From Prevotellaceae bacterium (GTDB lineage Bacteria; Bacteroidota; Bacteroidia; Bacteroidales; UBA932): a stretch of 7,327 nucleotides of DNA. Shown in pieces: positions 1 through 6,400 of the stretch. Location: the NCBI GenBank assembly GCA_031289995.1, contig JAITOI010000022.1, forward strand, positions 1 to 7,327, given 5' to 3'. A model generated the notes under the pieces. That model was not told the origin of the DNA. It saw only the letters and a program-made list of their open reading frames with translations, and made no database searches. Numbering within the stretch: the stretch's first letter is position 1; each line of letters starts with the position of its first letter. A program made the position numbers and the translations under genes.

Positions 1-13
1 GAGGAGTGTCGCT

Positions 14-43
14 ACCCCGTGCTGCGCTTCGCTTGCACGGGGT
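14..43. repeat. Hairpin with 9-bp perfect stem
   Basis: ACCCCGTGC (14-22) pairs perfectly with GCACGGGGT (35-43) around a 12-nt loop. No U-tract follows on either strand, so an intrinsic terminator is unlikely. It lies in a gene-free stretch full of palindromes and is probably an intergenic palindromic repeat. Only the base pairing is seen directly; the function is unknown. Confidence 0.55.
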
Positions 44-54
44 TATCCACGTTT

Positions 55-69
55 AAGTCCTACGGACTT
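55..69. repeat. Small hairpin AAGTCC-TAC-GGACTT
   Basis: A 6-bp perfect stem with a 3-nt loop. Its form resembles the short GTCCC/GGGAC hairpins at 2088-2100, 6744-6757 and 6823-6836, but the flanks do not clearly align, so membership of that repeat family is not claimed. Confidence 0.4.
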
Positions 70-85
70 CCGGCTACCGAAAAGT

Positions 86-162
86 ATTTCGTCATTGGTA
101 GCGGAGCGAAGCAATCCAGCAATAGGCTCTGGATTGCTTCGCTCCGCTACCAATGACGAAAT
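86..162. repeat. Perfect 34-bp-arm palindrome beside the IS110 right end
   Basis: Bases 86-119 are the exact reverse complement of 129-162, with a 9-nt loop (120-128). The arms contain GTCATTGGTAGCGGAGCGAA and its complement. Arms this long without a mismatch suggest a recent or actively maintained palindromic repeat. The right arm ends only 11 bp from the transposase stop codon. There is no U-rich tail typical of a terminator, although a stem this strong could still block read-through from the IS. Its general look (CGTCATTG ... GCAATCC) recalls dispersed intergenic palindromes found in many bacterial genomes; that comparison is from memory and was not searched. Confidence 0.8.
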
Positions 163-173
163 TCCCCATCTGC

Positions 174-1514
174 CTAATTTTCAACGAGAACAAAGTTGTG
201 CTTGAGCGCCAGCTTTCGCAGCGCGTACAGCTCCCTTTTGGCCAGCTGCTCCTGGTACTTGGCGGCGCCAGCCTCCACGTAGTCCATGCCGCGGGTCAGC
301 GCGTTGTAAACGGCGATGGCGATTTTTCTGGCCCCTGCCTTGATGGCGACGTAGGAGCCTTTCCGGCCCCTCAGCCGGCGGATGAAGGCGCCGATGGCGT
401 TGTACTTGCTCGCGGACAGGGCCTGGGCCGACTGCCGGAATATCTCGCCGGCGCAGCTGCCCTTGGGCGCCTTTACGCGCCGCTTCATCTTGCCGCTCTG
501 CTTGTTTTTGGGGCTCAAGCCCAGCCAGCTCACGAAGTGCTTGACCGTGGGAAAGCGGCTCATGTCCGTTCCGATTTCGCCCAGCAGCCGCAGCATCGTG
601 CTGTCGTTGATGCCCGCGATGGAGCACAGGTTCACCCCGCTGTACTGCTGAACCAGCTGGGTGTGCAGGTCCTCGATCTGGGGGTTGTGGTGCCGGGCGG
701 GGCAGGCAGGGCTGTCCACGACAATGTCCTGCTTGTCCTTGCCCATCTCCAGGAGCAGCAGCTCGATTTGCTTTTCGATGCTGCGGACGGACTGCTGGTG
801 CTCCTCCCACAGGCGCAGGTTTTCCTGGAGCAGCAGCAGGTAGCGCTTGCTGTAGTTGCCGCGCAGCGCCTTCTTGAAGTCCTCCGGCTTTCGGGTCCGG
901 ATGCTTCCGTGGCACAGCTGGAGCAGCGCCTCTTCGCTCCGCTCGCCCGCCAGGATCGCGCGGATGACCCGCAGCCCGCTCTCCCCGTGCACCTGGGAGA
1001 TGACGTTGCGCAGCTTGATGTTCATCAGCTCCAGGAACTTCTGCATCTTGTTCACGTACGTGGCGCCCATGGCTATCAGGTCGCCGCGCTCGCGCACCAG
1101 CACCCGCATCTCCTTGAGCAGGCCTTCGGCCACGATGCTTTCGCGCAGCATCCCGGCCGCGAACAGGCGCTGTATCCACTGGCAGTCTGACACGTCCGTT
1201 TTCCGGCCCTTGACCTGCTGCACCTCGCGCGGGTGCACCAGGCAGACCCGGATGCCGTGCTGCTCCAGCATGTCGTACAGGCTCATCCAGTACACGCCGG
1301 TGGCCTCCATCGCCACCGACTTGGTGCCGCTGCGCTGGAGGTACTCGCAGCACTTGCGGTAGTCGTCGGTAAAGGTCGGGAAGCTGACCACCTGCTGGCC
1401 GTCGATGGACACATAAATTTCGCGCGAGCCGACGTCTATCCCCGCGCCGTGGTGGTTGACTACCTCAAACTCCACCACCTCTTTCTTCTTTTCTTCTGCC
1501 ATAATCCGTAACAT
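174..1514 (-). CDS. IS110-family DEDD transposase (bridge-RNA-guided recombinase family)
   Basis: This 446-residue protein would catalyse strand exchange of its own IS. Two domains are visible. The N-terminal RuvC-like domain carries D27 (GIDVGS), E70 (AMEATG), D107 and D110 (KTDVSD); the three-residue gap between the last two matches the family's DEDD tetrad. The C-terminal Tnp_20-like domain (about 295-400) has AGINDSTMLRLLGEIG, FVSWLGLSP and NKQSGKMKRR, where S340 is the best candidate for the catalytic serine. A coiled-coil-like linker (about 220-260) is rich in Leu, Glu and Gln. Length is slightly above the roughly 330-430 typical of the family, partly from an extra stretch around 260-290. 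The start is ATG at 1514 or ATG at 1502 (residue 5); neither has a convincing ribosome-binding site. The frame looks intact, so the element may be active. Transcription probably starts at the promoter 1705-1735. Confidence 0.93.
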   Translation of the reverse strand: MLRIMAEEKKKEVVEFEVVNHHGAGIDVGSREIYVSIDGQQVVSFPTFTDDYRKCCEYLQRSGTKSVAMEATGVYWMSLYDMLEQHGIRVCLVHPREVQQVKGRKTDVSDCQWIQRLFAAGMLRESIVAEGLLKEMRVLVRERGDLIAMGATYVNKMQKFLELMNIKLRNVISQVHGESGLRVIRAILAGERSEEALLQLCHGSIRTRKPEDFKKALRGNYSKRYLLLLQENLRLWEEHQQSVRSIEKQIELLLLEMGKDKQDIVVDSPACPARHHNPQIEDLHTQLVQQYSGVNLCSIAGINDSTMLRLLGEIGTDMSRFPTVKHFVSWLGLSPKNKQSGKMKRRVKAPKGSCAGEIFRQSAQALSASKYNAIGAFIRRLRGRKGSYVAIKAGARKIAIAVYNALTRGMDYVEAGAAKYQEQLAKRELYALRKLALKHNFVLVEN

Positions 1515-1700
1515 TTAAGCGGTTTATAAAAATGCCCACGGCTCAAGGAGGTAACAGGAAACATGCGGTATGCTACCATGCGGGTATCCGTTTTCCGGTG
1601 GAAAATGTCGTGTCACCAATTGTTGTCCTACCGTCCTTGAAGCCAGTCTCGCAAGCAAGCAGTGGTGCATTAGTTGAGGGTTCGGCCACTTGCCGTGAGC
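1515..1700 (-). ncRNA. Candidate IS110 bridge RNA (upstream non-coding end)
   Basis: About 185 nt lie between the inferred transcription start (near 1700) and the transposase start, with no credible ORF. In IS110-group elements this is where the bridge RNA is encoded; it folds into two internal-loop stem-loops that pair with target and donor DNA, and the IS621 example is of similar length (about 177 nt). Hairpins seen include TTTTCC (1591-1596) with GGAAAA (1600-1605) around a 3-nt loop. Another is GGTA (1567-1570) with TACC (1574-1577), extended by CAT (1562-1564) with ATG (1578-1580) across a 2-nt bulge. The guide loops were not assigned because the IS ends are uncertain. The identification rests on position, length, promoter and family knowledge. 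Confidence 0.6.
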
Positions 1701-1704
1701 GGGG

Positions 1705-1735
1705 CAAAGGTAGCTGTTTTGGGGATATTTTCAAA
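1705..1735 (-). promoter_or_regulatory. Bacteroidota-type promoter for bridge RNA and transposase
   Basis: Read on the minus strand, TTTG (1735-1732) is followed after exactly 19 nt by TACCTTTG (1712-1705), a full match to the Bacteroidota -33/-7 consensus TTTG-N19-TAnnTTTG. Transcription should begin near 1700 and run through the candidate bridge RNA into the transposase. In IS621 the promoter is assembled at the joined ends of the excised circle, so here the -33 box may belong to the IS or to the flanking DNA. Confidence 0.65.
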
Positions 1736-1838
1736 ATTTATGCGCCGACCAAAGGGCCGCCCAACCCTGGGCAGCCGCACCAAAAATACCAGCCACCACC
1801 CTGGCTTTAGAGGGCGCTGGAGGAGGCGAAATGCGGGT
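1736..1838. other. GC-rich intergenic stretch, no gene seen
   Basis: No reading frame here looks like a protein. Two minor hairpins are visible: GCCCA (1759-1763) with TGGGC (1768-1772), and a weaker GCCA/TGGC pairing near 1792-1804. This is probably host DNA flanking the IS left end, leading into the repeat cluster. Confidence 0.4.
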
Positions 1839-1839
1839 C

Positions 1840-1887
1840 GCGCACACGGGCGCAGGCCGTGCCCCGGCGCGCAAGGCGCGGATGGGT
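1840..1887 (-). repeat. Degenerate, internally deleted copy 0 of the hairpin repeat
   Basis: Read on the plus strand it follows copy C (6641-6705): GCGCAC, then GGG-GCAGG-CGTGCC-CG, then GCGCAAG and GCGGATGGGT. About 17-19 nt that hold the apical CCTCCTTC hairpin in the other copies are missing. Its orientation is opposite to copy A, so copies 0 and A form a head-to-head pair centred on the small hairpin GGATGG (1880-1885) / CCATCC (1890-1895). Homology is by eye alignment. Confidence 0.6.
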
Positions 1888-1893
1888 TGCCAT

Positions 1894-2004
1894 CCGCAGG
1901 CGAGCGGTAGCGCCGCCTGCGGACGGCAGCAGGCGGGCGCCGAGCGCACGGAGCACAGCCCTCCTTCGAGGCACGACCTGCACCCGTGCGCCAGCGCAGA
2001 ACGC
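1894..2004 (+). repeat. Hairpin repeat copy A
   Basis: It contains hairpin 2 of the family, CCGCAGGC (1894-1901) with GCCTGCGG (1915-1922). Hairpin 3 is GCGCACGG (1944-1951) with CCGTGCGC (1984-1991), enclosing a CCTC-CTTC-GAGG apical hairpin. It ends in GCAGAACGC. The GTCCC/GGGAC hairpin 1 and the ATACCT terminus found in copies B, C and D are absent. Confidence 0.8.
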
Positions 2005-2086
2005 AATTTCGTCATTTTTATCCTGTCTGAAATTTTTTATTGGGTCTCGCAAGGACGACGAGCGGGTAACAGCAATACCATTACGA
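2005..2086. other. AT-richer spacer between repeat copies A and B
   Basis: About 80 bp including a T-rich run near 2032-2040. No gene, promoter match or strong hairpin is seen. It separates two same-direction copies of the repeat. Confidence 0.4.
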
Positions 2087-2266
2087 AGTCCCGAAGGGAC
2101 GCAATTTTCATAACCGCAGGCAAGCGGCAGCGCAGCCTGCGGACGGCAACAAGCGCAGGTCTTGCGCACGGAGCACAGACCTCCTTCGGGGCACAACGTA
2201 CACCCGTGCGCCATGCAGAACGCTTGGAGCAGCGTCTCAAGAAAATATTTAGCCAAAAAAATACCT
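2087..2266 (+). repeat. Hairpin repeat copy B (full length), upstream of pdxA
   Basis: This full copy of about 180 bp has three hairpins in order. Hairpin 1 is GTCCC (2088-2092) / GGGAC (2096-2100). Hairpin 2 is CCGCAGGC (2114-2121) / GCCTGCGG (2135-2142). Hairpin 3 is GCGCACGG (2164-2171) / CCGTGCGC (2204-2211), with CCTC (2180-2183) / GGGG (2188-2191) inside. A conserved tail follows: CCATGCAGAACG, then TCTCAA, ATTTAGCC and ATACCT (2261-2266). The tail runs straight into the -7 box of pdxA, so the repeat supplies all sequence upstream of that box. Confidence 0.85.
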
Positions 2267-2273
2267 ACTTTTG
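2266..2273 (+). promoter_or_regulatory. pdxA -7 promoter box (TACTTTTG)
   Basis: TACTTTTG matches the Bacteroidota -7 consensus TAnnTTTG and lies 24 nt before the ATG at 2298. No good TTTG -33 box is seen at the expected distance; that region belongs to repeat copy B. The leader is short, A-rich and lacks a Shine-Dalgarno site. The TTG at 2271 is in frame but falls within this box, which argues against it as the start codon. Confidence 0.55.
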
Positions 2274-2297
2274 CACCCACCAAATTCAACAAACAAA

Positions 2298-3311
2298 ATG
2301 AAACCAACCATTGGCATCACCATGGGCGACCCCGCAGGGATTGGCCCCGAAATCATCGTAAAAACGCTGGCGGACGGCGAGGTGTACGCAGGCTGCAACC
2401 CGCTTGTGGTGGGCGATGCGGGCGTGATGCGTCGCGCCGTCGCGCTGCTCAAGCTGCCGGTCGAGCTGCGGGCTGTGCGGCAGCTGAGCGAGGCGGAGTT
2501 TGCCCCCGGCATCATCGCGGTGCTCGACCTGCACAACGTTGCAGGCGAGCTGGAGTGGGGTAGGGTGTCGGCTGCGGCAGGCCATGCTGCGTTTGAGGCC
2601 GTGCGCACGGTGATAGAGCTGGCGCTGCGCGGCGAGCTGCAGGCCACCGTTACGGCGCCCATCAACAAGGAGGCCATCAACCTCGCCGGCCACCACTTTT
2701 CGGGGCACACCGAAATCTACGCGCAGCTCACCAACACGAAGAAGTACGCCATGCTGCTGGCGGGCGACAAGCTGCGCGTTGTCCACGTGTCGACGCACGT
2801 GTCGCTGCGCGAGGCCTGCGACGCTGTCAAGGCCGACCGCATCGTGGAGGTCATCCAGCTGCTCGACGACGCCTGCCGGCAGTTCGGTATTGCGCAGCCC
2901 AACATTGCCGTGGCCGGCCTCAACCCGCACGCCAGCGACGGCGGGCTTTTCGGCTGGGAGGAGGAGCGCGAAATTGCGCCTGCCATTCGCCGCGCACGCG
3001 AAATGGGCTACCGCGTGCAAGGCCCCATTCCGCCCGACTCGATGTTCTCCAAAGCCATTGGCGGGCAGTACGACGGCTGCGTGGCGATGTACCACGACCA
3101 GGGGCACATCCCCTTCAAGGTTGACGGCTTCAGGTGGAACGAGGCCAAGCAGCGCCTCGACGTGCGCGGCGTCAACATCACGCTGGGGCTGCCCATCATC
3201 CGCGTGTCGGTTGACCACGGCACGGCGTTTGAGGTGGCCGGCAAGGGCGTGGCCAGCGAGGAGGCGATGAGGCTGTCGATTGGCTACGCGACGCGGATGG
3301 CGAAGGTTTGA
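2298..3311 (+). CDS. pdxA: PdxA-family dehydrogenase, PdxA2-like (4-hydroxythreonine/threonate 4-phosphate dehydrogenase)
   Basis: This 337-residue protein has the usual length for PF04166. The family oxidises 4-phospho-hydroxyacids with NAD and then decarboxylates; PdxA acts in DXP-dependent pyridoxal phosphate synthesis in the cytoplasm. Visible motifs are GITMGDPAGIGPEI (6-19), TAPINKEA (119-126) and GHTE (136-139). Metal-ligand histidines are H167 (STHVSL), H211 (NPHASDGG) and H266 (YHDQGH), at nearly the same positions as in E. coli PdxA. SVDHGTAFEVAGKG lies near 304-317. FAPGII, YHDQGHIPFK and NITLGLP resemble PdxA2 proteins, some of which are D-threonate or D-erythronate 4-phosphate dehydrogenases paired with a DUF1537 kinase; no such kinase is in the window. 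The start is ATG 2298, because an in-frame TTG at 2271 lies in the promoter. The TGA stop overlaps the first TTTGAAGAA repeat. Family is certain; substrate is not. Confidence 0.93.
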   Translation: MKPTIGITMGDPAGIGPEIIVKTLADGEVYAGCNPLVVGDAGVMRRAVALLKLPVELRAVRQLSEAEFAPGIIAVLDLHNVAGELEWGRVSAAAGHAAFEAVRTVIELALRGELQATVTAPINKEAINLAGHHFSGHTEIYAQLTNTKKYAMLLAGDKLRVVHVSTHVSLREACDAVKADRIVEVIQLLDDACRQFGIAQPNIAVAGLNPHASDGGLFGWEEEREIAPAIRRAREMGYRVQGPIPPDSMFSKAIGGQYDGCVAMYHDQGHIPFKVDGFRWNEAKQRLDVRGVNITLGLPIIRVSVDHGTAFEVAGKGVASEEAMRLSIGYATRMAKV

Positions 3312-3357
3312 AGAATTTGAAGAATTTGAAGATTTGAAGAATTTGAAGATTTGAAGA
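3307..3357 (+). repeat. Tandem array of TTTGAAGA(A), six units
   Basis: Six head-to-tail units of 9, 9, 8, 9, 8 and 8 bp (consensus TTTGAAGAA or TTTGAAGA). The first unit contains the pdxA TGA stop at 3309-3311. The array is purine-rich on this strand and has no hairpin potential, so it is not an intrinsic terminator. Loss or gain of single A residues suggests slippage. Confidence 0.9.
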
Positions 3358-3368
3358 TTGCGTCTTGT

Positions 3369-3439
3369 CGCACGTCTCACGTCTCACATCGCACATCGCA
3401 CGTCGCACATCTCACGTCTCACGTCGCATCCTCGCACAT
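3369..3439 (+). repeat. Heptamer tandem array, consensus CKCACRT
   Basis: Eight perfect 7-bp units (3369-3424) alternate CGCACGT, CTCACGT, CTCACAT and CGCACAT. A degenerate ninth (3425-3431) and, after a 1-bp slip, a further CGCACAT (3433-3439) follow. Variation is limited to positions 2 (G/T) and 6 (G/A). The last unit touches the stop codon (3439-3441) of the convergent secreted-protein gene. The array fills the rest of the 127-bp convergent intergenic gap, and no terminator hairpin is visible. Confidence 0.9.
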
Positions 3440-6400
3440 CACTTTCTCACCCAAGCCACCGCCCCGCCCGCCTGCGGGTTATGCAGCGTTTGCACGGCGC
3501 CGCCATGCAGCGTTTGCGGGCGGGTGGGGGAGAGGGCGCGTCCGCTACGCGCGTCGAACCACGTGATGGCGTAGTCGCCTGCAGCCCTTGTCAGGTCGAG
3601 GGTGGCGGTGGTGTCGCTGACGTAGACCATGTAGGCAGCGGCGTTGGGGCTGGCGAGGAGGTAGTGCGCATCGTCGCCGTCAGCGGGCTGCATGGCGGCG
3701 GAGGAGGCGAGGAAATCCGCGTCGCGCACAGGGATTGGCGGCAGCGAACCTCCGGCAAAAAATTCCGCCCACGCATACTCGCTGCCCAACTCGGACACGA
3801 TGACGGCCTTGCTGGGAAAGCGCTGCCGGTATTCGCGCACGGCACGGTACACCTGCGCAAACGAGCTCGGCTTAGGCTTGAGGTTGCGGGCGTGCTGGCG
3901 CGGCGCGAGGCTGAGGCCGCCCAGCGGAGCGTAGGCCTCGCCGTTGGCCTGATACCACCAGTAGCGCATGTCGATAACGTCCACCAGCGAGGCGCGGCGC
4001 GGGTCGGCGAGGATGGAGTCCTGCACATCCTTGGTGGCGCTTAGGCCGACGAGCGCGTCGTGGCCGGTTTCCGTTTGCCAGTCGGCGATGACGTCGAGCC
4101 AGAACTGCACGAAGTGGAGGGGGCCTGTGAACTCGTCGCTGGTGAGGTGGAGCACGCTGCCGTTGTCGGCGAAGCTATCGAGGCACTTGCGGATGTAGGC
4201 CACGTGCAGGCTGCGGCGTGCGGGGTGCTCGGTGTCGTAGAATGGCTCGGCCTGAAAGATGCGCTTGTCGCCCGCGTACGGCGGTGGCTCTGGGAAGGCG
4301 GTGCTGTTGATGTTGTTCGCCGTGCGCCAGGGGCTGTCGGCCCAGTGCGCTCCGGCCTCGATGATGTTGTGCTGAAAGTAGTGCTGCTGCACGAGCATCA
4401 GCCCGTGCCGGTCGGCAATGTTGGCAAAGGTTTTGAGGCGTTGCCAGTACCAGATGTTGAACGTCGTGAGGTCGTACTTGCTCAACCCATCCCAAGCTGT
4501 GCCTTGCCCCGAGCGGGCGAAGGGCTGCTCGTAGAAGGGCGGCCACACCTCGCCATCCATGCGCCGGATGCGCTCGTGGTCGTCGCGCCGCCGCTCGTAC
4601 CAGAGGCCGTAGTGGTGCTCGATGCCGACAATATTTTGCGCCTGCATGTAGCTGGCGAGCGAGTCGAGGTCGTCGGTGAAGCCAATGCCGGTGCGGCCCG
4701 GCACGTAGCGCGTGAGGTGCGGCCTCGCCGTGCGCACGAAGGCGGGCTTGATGCTGCCGCTCCAGTAGGGGATGCCGATGCGATTGCCGACCACCAGCAT
4801 TCCGCCGCGCGTGATTTTTCCGTTCACCACCTCGAGCGGTTTTGCTTCGCTACGCGGGGCAATTTTTGCGCCGCTTACGGCTGGCGCAAACAGCTTGCCA
4901 CCACCGGTGGGTATTGGGTTTCGCTGCGCGGCTTGGTCAACCCAATTGGGCAATGTTTGCACCGGCAGGCGCGCCGCGGCCACCAGCTGCTCGGCCTGCT
5001 CCACGCTGGGGCTGCTGGTGGCGCTGGTGGAGATGTCGATGAGCTGGGCGCGATGCGCAACGCTGCGCCCCAGCCGCTGCGCCAGCTGAGCGTAGTAGAG
5101 GCTGCGCGGGCTGACGTGGTTGTTCGACTCGACCCAGTAGCCGTTGCCGATGAACTGGCTCCAGCATCCGAAGGCGTAGTTCTGCGCGGTGGGCGGCGCA
5201 AGGTTGTAGATTTGCGCGGCGGTGCACTGCCACAGCACGCTGTTGGCCGCCGTGAAACCCGCGCCGTTGCTATCCTGCCAGCGGTTGAAGAAGCCCAGCG
5301 CATGGCCGTCGATGTTGACCACGTCGAGCAGCAAGCCCGACGTCCACGACCCTATCGCGCCGCTAAAGCTGTGCGGCATTCGCGCCTCGCACTGCACAAA
5401 AGCGTTCGGCCCCGCCGCGCAGTGGCCTGCCGCAAAGTCGTGGTAGCCATCCTCCGCAAAGCAGCGCTGGAACAGGGTTTGCGTGCCCTCGGTGTAGAAC
5501 GTGTAGCGCCGCTCGCCGCCAACCTCCGACACCGGTTGGGTCGACTTGCAGTCCTCCACCGTAACGCGCCCAGCCGTTTGCCACACGGCCACCGCCGAGC
5601 CTGCGAAGTGCAAAAAGTTCAGCTGCCGCACCCACACATCCTGAGCATTCTCCACCACAATCGCCATCCACCGGTGCGCCTCATCCTTAGCGTTGGCGCG
5701 GTTGTACGACGACTGCAGGCGGAGGTTTTCGACGCCCACATTGGCCACGCGCTGCGGCCACGAGTAGCTGGCAACAAGGCCGCCGCCGTAGGCCGAATCG
5801 AGGGCGGTGGTGATGGGCGCGTCGAGCGTAATGGTGCTGCCGCTGACGGCCACAATCGTGCGGTCCCAGCTGATGTCGTAGCTGCCCGGCTTCCATCCGA
5901 GGGCGCTAATGCCGCCGCCAAACTCGGCCATGCCCAAAGCCTGAATCCAAGCGCCCAGGCCAGGTCGCTGCACCAGCACGCGGTCGCCAACCTTGAAGCT
6001 CTGCGTCGCCAGGTTGAGCTGGGTTGCGCCCGACGGCACGTAGGCATCGGCCACCTTGACCCACGCGCCCACCGTTCGCAAGCCTTTGCCGGCAACGGTT
6101 ATCAGCGTTTGGCGGTCGGTGCCTGCGCCCACAATCGTGGTGCTGTTGACCCCGCTGCCGCGCAGCACCACGCCGCTGGAGGCCAACCGCAGCGCGCCCT
6201 CCACGTGGTAGGTGCCGGCCTCGAGCAGCACCGCTCCGCGCAGGCCGTTGTTGTCGGCAGGCAGCGTGCCGACGTAGTCAATCGCTTGCTGGATGAGGGC
6301 TGTAGCGTCGCCCTCCGTGGGCTGCAGGCGCAGCTTGACGGGCGCGTTGGGGATGTCGGCGTCGCCACCTTTGTATCCCGCGTGCGAAAAATCGGGGATG

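Larger units (their letters stand above)
163..1735 (-). mobile_element. IS110-family insertion sequence (ends approximate)
   Basis: The element comprises the transposase at 174-1514, a long non-coding 5' side (about 190-220 nt) and a very short 3' side (about 11 nt before the palindrome). A long left end and short right end is the arrangement of the IS110 group proper, whose bridge RNA lies upstream of the transposase; IS1111-type elements carry it downstream. IS110 elements lack clear terminal inverted repeats and make no target duplication, so exact ends cannot be read here. A weak imperfect inverted match exists between GAAATTCCCCA (158-168) and the complement of 1721-1732. The limits given are the palindrome edge on one side and the -33 box on the other. 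Confidence 0.7.

Noticed and set aside
153..1190. A 345-codon plus-strand frame antisense to the transposase
   Set aside because: Low-complexity translation without a known motif; the opposite strand encodes a clear IS110 transposase with its catalytic residues.
1840..2266. A CRISPR array
   Set aside because: Repeat copies are long, structured, unevenly spaced and occur in both orientations; there are no uniform spacers and no cas genes.
2271..2297. An N-terminal extension of PdxA from the TTG at 2271
   Set aside because: The TTG is part of the -7 promoter box, and the family's N-terminal motif begins right after the ATG at 2298.
1807..2307. Short cysteine-rich peptides with AHGC-x2-C-x-EGG-x-CSVRK encoded in every copy of the hairpin repeat (minus frame for A, B and D, plus for C)
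   Set aside because: Differences between copies fall at all three codon positions (for example ACG/AGG, TTG/CTG/TCG/GCG, CCC/CTC, CTG/CAG) while stems are kept, which fits selection on structure rather than on a protein. Frames and starts also differ between copies.
3307..3439. A bidirectional intrinsic terminator between the convergent genes
   Set aside because: The arrays have no stem-loop followed by a U-tract on either strand.
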